Position numbers and translations under genes: made by a program
The notes under the pieces: model-generated
The model's input: only the letters and a program-made list of their open reading frames with translations
Told to the model about the DNA's origin: nothing
Database searches by the model: none
DNA from: Tenebrio molitor
Lineage: Eukaryota; Arthropoda; Insecta; Coleoptera; Tenebrionidae
NCBI RefSeq assembly: GCF_963966145.1
Contig: NC_091048.1
Location: 3,720,001-3,784,000, forward strand
DNA length: 64,000 nt
Direction of reading: 5' to 3'
In this document: one piece after another, positions 56,565-64,000 of the stretch
How the letters are laid out: each line of letters begins with the position of its first letter
Numbering within the stretch: the first letter of the stretch is position 1

Positions 56565-59195
56565 TCTCACGCCGAATAATTGTTTTGGCTTGTGTGGACT
56601 GTGTGCTCTTGATTATGCACTTGGTGTAAACATATTGGTCCCTGTACACATTATTAGTGCAATAAAAAATGCACCATAAGTGCATACGAGATGTCCACAA
56701 TATCAATGCATTTATGGGTAAAAAACACCAAAGAAATTTTGAAATTCATGAAAATGTTGCCCCAGAGTATTAAAAAATTAATATTGACCTATTTGACAAA
56801 TGGTTGCCGCGTGACCTTGAAGCTTCACTTTTGAGCTTCAAGTCAAGACTATGAAGATGAAATTTAATTTAAAAAAAAAAACAAGTACAAATCGAAAAAT
56901 TTCATAAAGAGCAATAAATCAATAATCAATAATTTATATTTGTTTTAAATATATATTATCGATTTAATAATGTATAATAATATCTTACTTTGTGACCTAT
57001 TTGACACATGGCTGCTACATGGCCTTGAAACTTCACCTCCATGCAATACCATGAAATGATTTTAATTAAAAAAACACGAACGTGTCATATAATTCAAATT
57101 ACAAATAACTTGATTTTGGGAAGAAATTCAAAAATATCATAAAAGTTTTCAGAAGCTGTCAAAAATTAAATTATCTCTTGTTTAAATGTGTTTAATTATG
57201 TAAACGCTCTGAAACAGTATACCTATTCCTAATGTTTTGCCTGCTTGGCAGATGGCCGTAGTGCGACCTTGAAGCCTCACTCTTAAATTTTAAACACAAA
57301 AACATGCCGCGAATGCTCGAAACAACGAAATTTTCTTAATTAAATGTGATTTCACATTTTAAAAGAACTGTGCTTATGTTACCGTCATGTTTACCGGATT
57401 AATAAAAAATTTTTCTTACATTTAAAAAAATGTATTCAATTTATTGCTTCACGTACCTACTTCAGTATTTCAGATGTTACGTTTAGTAATGAAACACGTG
57501 CGTGTTCTGTGTTACACTCGAGTCCTAACCCGGCTAAGACAAATCATTTTATATTCCTAATTAAGTAACGTCCAAGAAACGAGAATTCAAATTATTTCAT
57601 TTATTAGCTTCATAGCGGCATTAATATCCTTCAACGAAAACTGTAAATTACTTAAATTAACAGCTTTGAATTAAAAGCTGCATAATAACAAAATTATTTC
57701 GAGATTTCAAGATTAAATCGTCTTCATCGTTGCTTTACCGCTTCGTGCATACCAGGTGTCCCAAAGTAACGACACAGGTATAAATAATTTGGAAGTTTTT
57801 CTGTACCTATTAAATTGACACACTCTGTACGTCACAAGATGAGAGAGAGAGAAATGCACGTTGAAGTTTTTTTTTTGAAAATTGGTACTCGACGGTACTG
57901 TTTTCTTTTCGCCGTCCAAATCCAGCAGTTGCCCTTGTTGGGGATTCTTTCTTCTAAGAAAGTGCAAACGTACTGGAAGGAAAGCGAATTCCCAACTGGA
58001 TAAGGTAGTACCTTCCGCCATTATGTGTTGGCGAAGATAAACAAATCTGGCCGTAAATGCGCGACTTGTCGCCAACAATGTGACTCCCGTGCGTTAATAG
58101 AATCGATTGGAGAGAGGACACGAGAGGACAATCTAGATTGGATCAAAGCAGCCTAACAAGGATTTCGATGATTTCTGTCAATAAAAAGCAATCAATTAAG
58201 GATGACTATTTTGGTCGGACAAGAACGCGTCCGATATTATAATGTTAACGAGCATCTTGTTTTATCATATAGTTCAGGATCAATAATGCATGAATCGATT
58301 AATTATTTATGATCGATCGTTCATTATCTGGCTCATTTTTATCGAGTCAATAAAATGAGCAAAAGTCGTGCAGCTGTACTCACTGAACTTAGTAATTGCA
58401 GCAAGTAGGGTCGGTTTAAAGGGCACCTGATTTATTAGTTGCGTCGTTCAATCAAGAGCAAAAATCCGAGGCCTATTCTTTTCGACGCATTAATATTAAC
58501 GATAAAGAAATCGATCCTGCGAAACTCGTATAGAATTTTAAACGGACGGTGTCTCCGTTAGTTTTTGCAGCTAGATAAGATCCGAACGCATAACATAAAT
58601 ATTTCATAGTGTCGGATGAGTATGGTCTTAAAACAGGATGGCACATGAGCCAAAAATCGGGCAGTTTTTCAACACTGCCGAAAACCGGACTGTCCGCTCG
58701 GCAGACGAAACAAATAAATATATCGCATCTTTATGGATTTGTCGCAAAATTCTCGCTGATTCGAAGGTCAGGAGCCATTGTTTCGATGGCTGGACGTGAT
58801 GTATGGGCCCCTTTGGTCGGGACGTCATTATAGGAGCTTTTTGCCCATGCGGTTATTAAAGTCGTCGAACCATCGACAACTTTGTCCAAATTTTTCCACT
58901 TCTTCTGCACTCGATTATTTTCGACCAGTTTTTGGTACGACGAGTACTGTCGCTATTAGATTCGATGCATTTTTTTTAACAGTACTTGATACTTAACCGT
59001 ATTTTTTGTTTTTGTCACGTATGTCGTAACTTAGAGCGTCTGGCACCCAATTTAAGCTGAAATTTTGTCATCAGTGTCACTGTTTTTTGTCCTGTTTTCT
59101 TTTTTAAAAACTATAATTAACACTAATAAATAATTATTGGAAAAGTCAGAGAGTAAAAACCAAAAAATGTCTCAAATCTATGAAGTTTTTTGTAT
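56565..59195. other. No supported gene; possible 5' region of the anillin-like gene
   Basis: The first few hundred bases presumably hold the promoter of the minus-strand anillin-like gene, but no TATA or initiator can be named. Three related short segments recur at about 56790-56840, 56995-57045 and 57235-57285 (TTTGACAAATGG, TTTGACACATGG, TTGGCAGATGG, each followed by a TGACCTTGAA or TGGCCTTGAA block and TTCAC), indicating a degenerate direct repeat of about 220 bp. GC-richer DNA at 58-59 kb carries frames without known domains. Confidence 0.4.
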
Positions 59196-59394
59196 CGGGT
59201 GTTCATTTAATAAACTTCTCCTCAGAGTAGTCGTTGAGAGTCGATTGTGAACGCATCACGGATTACGGATCAGCTGTTTAAATCTAACCTCACTTTTTGC
59301 GTTGTTTGTGTTTTTACTTTGCAGACTGACAAGTGGTGCGTTTACAATCGACTCTTCAACGCAAACTTTGAGGATAAATTTAAATGAACACCCG
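59196..59394. mobile_element. CGGGTGTTCATTT hairpin MITE, copy 4
   Basis: Complete copy with CGGGTGTTCATTT at the left and AAATGAACACCCG at the right, in the TAT/ATA context seen in other copies. The left inner arm carries GAGAGTCGATTGTGAACGC. Confidence 0.85.
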
Positions 59395-62251
59395 ATATAA
59401 CATATTGTTTCTTTTTAAATAGATAAATTCACTTTGTTGTTGGAGTGGCAAAGCTGAAGAGTCAAAATTTTGTTTTTTATTTTGAAAAATAAAACGGCGC
59501 TTCTAGGGCCACTACACCATACTGTACACTCACTGAATGGTATTGGAACTTGCTGCTTCCTCTTCCTACAGTGTTAAAGAAGAAGAAAACTGGGATTAGC
59601 TGAGAACAAATGGATATGTGAACCTTCCAAAGCTAAAGACACACTTTATAAACTATTTTTGTATGATACAATTTTTTTTTTAATTAGATTAGGTTCTAAC
59701 AATTTTTTAAAAATGTTAAGTCATTCGGACTGTTAACTGACCGCGTTTTATCTGCAAGTCAGCATGCGCTTGTGAAGAATAAGATACAGTTAATATCGGA
59801 CATTAGATGCTCGACTGTAGAAATTTCATTTCTATTTATTTTTTTAGTATCTCATTATTTGGACTCTTTTTGTGTTTTGGGTGTCGAGTAAAATGTCTAG
59901 CGTAAGTGAATAGCAGACAATTTTAGAAATTATGAATGAAACTATGTACTAAACAAATGGAAATGGGTTTACGTTTGATGAGCTTCAGAATAGGAATAAT
60001 AATATGATTGAATTAATAATTGATAATAAGGATTCACAGAAAATGTATAAAAACTAGGTTTCAGGCACGAAGGCAACGCCAAGTGCCTGATTAGTTTGAG
60101 CCATGGAAAATATGTACTTACCGTACGACATTTGTATTAGACTTTTCCAGATTTTTGTGAAATAACAAATGTCAAACTTTTTGACATGCAGAGCTACCAA
60201 CCCGACATTTGTATTTTCCCTATTTGATAATGATTATTTATTAGTCAATAAAAATTAAAGAAACACATTTATAGGAAAAATAATACATGTAAATGTGTTT
60301 TTTTACTGTAAATTAAAGTATCGAATGAACACTTTAATTTTAAAGTAACTGTAAAAAGAGAAAATTAACGATGCATCCCATCGATGTTGTAAATATCCCT
60401 CAGAAATTTACAACGTCATTAGGGAAATCGCAAAGGTAAAGGTGCGTTTAACTGTTTACCTGTTAGGGAAGCCGAAAATTTTTTAATTGTGTCACCTGTT
60501 AAATTTACCTCTTCGCGAACGCCCTTATGGAATAACCCGGCCAACTGTGAATCAAGATGGGACGCTATCTTTGTTGGTGCCAGCTGGGCTACCTTAATCA
60601 GGCTATGGCATTTTGTGCTCTATATAGAGGTTCAAAGGTACAAACAATGAACAAAAAGTCTTTTAGAATAATCTTTGAAGAATGAAGAGTTCGCCTTGGC
60701 AAGAAAGCGTTTCCCCAATTGTTCGATACAAAAAGATCACATATTTTGTATGTAGCGAATTTGAAACAATTTAACAATTTAAATTAAAGATTTTAACAAC
60801 AAAGCTTCTTTTTAAATGAATTCTCAAAGAAAATAACTTACTTTTAATAAAGTAAGTCAACTAATAATAATTGTCAAAATAAAACTTAAATGGGAATAAA
60901 ACCAGAAAAATAATTTACCTTGAAATTTTATAACACGTGGACTGCTTTTGACGTCACGCTACTTCCAAGCTCTAAACCTTTGTTGTGAGATTATCTTGAC
61001 ACCATGACACCCCACTTTCTCACCCCCTCCTTGACCAAATGGTCAATAAATTCTGTTAAATTCAAAATTCGTTATTTTAACCAATCACGTTAACTGTTTC
61101 GATATTTCTAGAAGTTGCTGTACTTCTACTTTTCCCACCAAAATTTTAAATTTTGAAATTTCAGTTTTGTTAAGACCAGAGAGAATTTACATAATTTGTT
61201 GTTACCTAGATTATAATTATAAATCTGAAAATGAATCGAACTCATACACATTTCATCCATGATGAATTTTACTTTCCATAATTGTACTACATTCAAAAGT
61301 AGTGATTTATTTAGTAAATTATATATTACATAATTTCCTTAGAACTAACTAGAATACAAACTCTGTGAATTATTTCTACTAAAATTTGTAAAATTGCGGA
61401 GTTACAAATTACAGGGCAAGCTTCCATCGCAATAGTATACCCAAACAATATTATTAAATAAATTTCTTCTCAAATCTCTAGAATCTCGCCATATCTTAAG
61501 CAGCATCTTATTTTTATATAAATTGAAGATTAATGAGGTTGATTATCTAGATCTACTGTAAAGACAACAAGTTGTTGCTGGTCGTAAATATTAATTTAAA
61601 TCTTTTGACTATGATTATGTACAGATTACGTACCTAATTATGTTATGCAAAAAAAAATTCAAATATGATTAGTGAGATTTGTACACAAGGAAGAACAAGT
61701 CATCTGATCTTCTAAATAACCCTTGACTCTATCAGATGTCTTACAAAATTGCTATACCAGGACTAGCAAATATATCTTCTATTCTAGCAATATCTAGAAT
61801 TATTACAAATTTCATTAACTTTGTAAAAACGGTAACAACTAATTGTATTGTTTACTAATAACTTACACTAAATTAACATTAATTGCACACTACAGAAATT
61901 AACACTCTTGCACTATGAGCCGCTGTATTCCCTCGCCAATAATTCACTAACACTAACTACAACTGACTTACTGTGCCACTCTACGTTTCTTTTTATGCCT
62001 GTTTCGGGAAACCTTCCTTACTTTTCTGGACCATGTGATTCAAACGAGATCACCTCCGTTCGCGGCACCGGTGCGGTATCGGGACAGTTCTAGACGCATC
62101 CAATTATTCTTCGTGCTCTAGAAAATTGCTATTTATCTACACCCATTTTAGAAGCTCGAATGAACACTTCTTATTCAACAAAATAAAATATATTTTCTTC
62201 TGATAACTGATTCATTCTCTTTCACAAATGATAATAATTTTTTGATTTCAG
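59395..62251. other. No exon seen; probably intron or upstream DNA of the zinc-finger gene
   Basis: AT-rich DNA with no recognisable coding motif. The next supported feature is the acceptor site at 62250-62251. A small hairpin (CAGGCACGAAGGCAACGCCA, then AGTGCCTG) is at about 60064. Confidence 0.4.
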
Positions 62252-62335
62252 GTGACAAACCCCACGCTTGCGACCTCTGCAACAAGAAGTTCGCCCTCGC
62301 CTGCAATCTACGTGCCCACATGAAGACGCACGAGG
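62252..62335 (+). CDS. Internal exon encoding a single C2H2 zinc finger (partial gene)
   Basis: The exon lies between a TTTGATTTCAG acceptor and a G|GTGAGTG donor. It is 84 bases long and starts and ends in phase 1, with the split Gly codon of the linker at each edge. It encodes (G)DKPHACDLCNKKFALACN, then LRAHMKTHE(G). This is a complete classical finger, C-x2-C-x12-H-x3-H, with the conserved Phe and Leu of the hydrophobic core and a TGEKP-like GDKPH linker. Such fingers bind DNA in nuclear transcription factors, normally in tandem, so neighbouring fingers are expected in flanking exons. None is visible within the window on either side. The finger sequence alone does not let me name the gene. 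The codons are GC-rich at third positions, unlike the surroundings, which supports a selected exon. Confidence 0.88.
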
Positions 62336-64000
62336 GTGAGTGTTTGTTCTCTTGCAGTTTCATTAATCACCAATTAATATACAACGAACCACGCAATAAC
62401 CAATACAAAAAATACGTACAGCTTTGCACGTAACCGGAGCATTTGCATCGAACAATTTTATTAAATTAACGAGCAATAAGTAATTAAGACATGACCAATT
62501 CATGTAAACACAAGCAACTATTTCAATGATTTTATTAAATTATGGGTGCGCCCATTACGTATTTACAATAAACCCTGAATATTCATAAATTCCCATACGT
62601 TCTTTTTTGATGCTTAAGTGGTGTCGTGTAGGCTGTAAATAACTTCAGACATTATCGATTAACAGTTACCATATTTGATACTCTATGCAATCGGTGATTA
62701 TCGATAAAAAGACGAGCCACGGTTAATGAAATTTAAATTTGTTCGCACAAAGTGCCCCTCCGATGGCAACTAGCATGTTATTAAATATTTGTCCTGGTGT
62801 TCCAGCGCTCGATTTATTACGGGTGGTGCCCGGATTTAAATAAAATTCAAATTTAATTGCATTGTTGCAAGCGGAATAAATATCATCGAAGGGCAACCAA
62901 GATTAACATAATTCAAGAAGTTCTTGATGGGGGTGTGTGACAGTTGTAGCTCATGGTGTCTAAAGTGAGGTTATGATAACACCAAATGCACCTAAAGTTA
63001 CAGTTTTATCTGCTGGTTTAGTGTTTAGGAGCAATGTGTTCCCACCCAATCGATTACCAAGATTTACATAAACGATGAAAGGTGCGAAATGCAATTTAAG
63101 CACGTTTGTGTGCATTTTAAGGTGTGACGTCATCGAACAGAGCTACCGCTACTACGTAGCAACAAAGTATGACATTAGATCTTTTTATGAGAGAATATAA
63201 GATATTTGCAGTTGCATTAAATGCAATTGGGTTCAAATTGTACATTAAATATTTGTCGGATTGTTGCTTCGGTCAGATAATTAGTTACTTTTCGTTATGT
63301 TACTAGACAAGGTTGGTATTTGTTTACATTTACTGTCAGACGGCAAGACATGGCGCGTGAATAATTGGGGTTATAAAATGAGTTTATTTTTTATTTAAAG
63401 CAAAACAGGCGATTTTAACTTAGTACGTAGTAGAAAATTAATGAATTGTGTCATAACCGCCGTGGTAATTCCCATGACGCCTCTAGTTAATGTGGGGGAT
63501 TAAGGAATTAAATAAACATCGTGATTGAAAGTTTGTAAAATAAATCAGCAACAATAACTGCGTTTTTACTGCCGACGAAGCGACAGATGGGAGATATCAG
63601 ATTTGTTAAAACATACCTATATCGATATAATCTGTACGTAACTGTGTCGATCCCGCAAAAAGTGTCCGCAGCCACAGGTAGCGCATCTCGCCTTTCCCAT
63701 AACTCTCGAATTTCCAATAACCGCAAGAACGAAAACACAACCCGCCACGATACCTTAGCACTGCACTGTAAATTAAATGACACCGAAAATACCATAATCA
63801 GGTCCGGGTCCCTGCAATTACGTGCCCGTAGACTTACGGGGAATAATTTTGTAAGGTCTAGTCGCATTAGCCTAGTCTATAATTCTAGCCCGAGGAGCAC
63901 CATCTCGAATTCCACCAATTTATAATGCATTAGCAGCGCATTTGAAATTATAATAGGCAAAATTGACGGCCGTAATTGGTATTACATGGCCAGTGGTTAT
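62336..64000. other. Probable downstream intron of the zinc-finger gene
   Basis: Begins with the GTGAGTG donor. No further exon is identified up to the window end. The open frames at 63508-63925 overlap on both strands and match nothing known. A perfect TGACGTCA lies at 63125-63132. Confidence 0.4.

Noticed and set aside
57752..57832. Possible tiny MITE with CAGGTGTCCCAAAGT left end
   Set aside because: The right end CACTCTG matches too poorly to support paired terminal repeats.
57713..58078. 121-codon minus-strand frame
   Set aside because: No domain recognised, and it crosses a GAGAGAGA run and a possible short inverted repeat (CAGGTGTCCC / CAGAGTGTGTC); more likely non-coding.
63508..63925. 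Overlapping frames of 112-119 codons on both strands near the right edge
   Set aside because: Both strands open, Ser/Asn/Arg-rich, no domain; might be mistaken for another exon of the zinc-finger gene but carries no finger motif or suitable phase-1 splice site that I can defend.
1..64000. tRNA genes, CRISPR arrays, operons
   Set aside because: No T-loop/A-box/B-box combination, regular spacer array or polycistronic layout was found by eye; tRNA absence would need a covariance search to confirm.

Overview
The window looks like AT-rich insect nuclear DNA. The evidence is short GT-AG introns of 50-60 bp, mariner/Tc1-type element relics, LINE reverse-transcriptase fragments, long-armed foldback MITEs and very low gene density. 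A beetle is my best guess, but that is inference from repeat style and is not proven. No bacterial, plasmid, CRISPR or viral gene organisation is visible.

Only two host coding loci are well supported. The first is a complete three-exon gene on the minus strand at 55239-56564. It encodes a 404-residue anillin-like protein made of an anillin-homology region followed by a C-terminal PH domain, and it lacks the long N-terminal half of true anillin. The second is one 84-bp internal exon on the plus strand at 62252-62335. It encodes exactly one C2H2 zinc finger and has phase-1 splice junctions at both ends. The other exons of that gene must lie outside the window or across large introns, so much of the right flank may be intron.

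The rest is mostly transposon-derived. From 0 to 10 kb there are nested CAGGGTG-ended elements, a multi-exon DDE transposase relic lacking its second catalytic Asp (4485-5688), a 1.1-kb DUF4817-type element (6122-7214) and a 2-kb element hosting another element that carries a spliced HTH-only transposase relic (8093-10120). Short minus-strand pieces of a reverse transcriptase are scattered at 2.8 kb and 12-15.2 kb. They share an unexpected permuted motif order, with the ADDTT region before the GVPQG region, as expected from a tandemly repeated unit. At 17.2-18.1 kb is an 870-bp foldback element with about 300-bp arms and four perfect TGACGTCA palindromes. A second, inverted copy of the DUF4817 element sits at 23.9-25.0 kb. 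Between 25 and 60 kb are dispersed copies of a CGGGTGTTCATTT hairpin MITE, a Tc1-like relic (29.6-30.1 kb), a layered foldback (34.4-35.2 kb), a young-looking foldback (38.0-38.3 kb), mariner-type transposase remains (19.4 and 40.0-40.5 kb), a pair of nested MITEs (41.0-41.6 kb), a partial 5S rRNA copy (41.96-42.02 kb) and a polypurine tract split by two insertions (47.9-49.4 kb).

The remaining long blocks are unique or decayed DNA in which I see no supportable gene. Several somewhat GC-richer unique islands (about 1.5-2.5, 11-11.8, 15.6-16.4, 20-20.4, 21.3-21.7, 33-33.7, 37-37.9, 38.4-39.2, 47-47.8, 53-53.5 and 58-59 kb) could be conserved non-coding DNA, but nothing in the window alone proves it.
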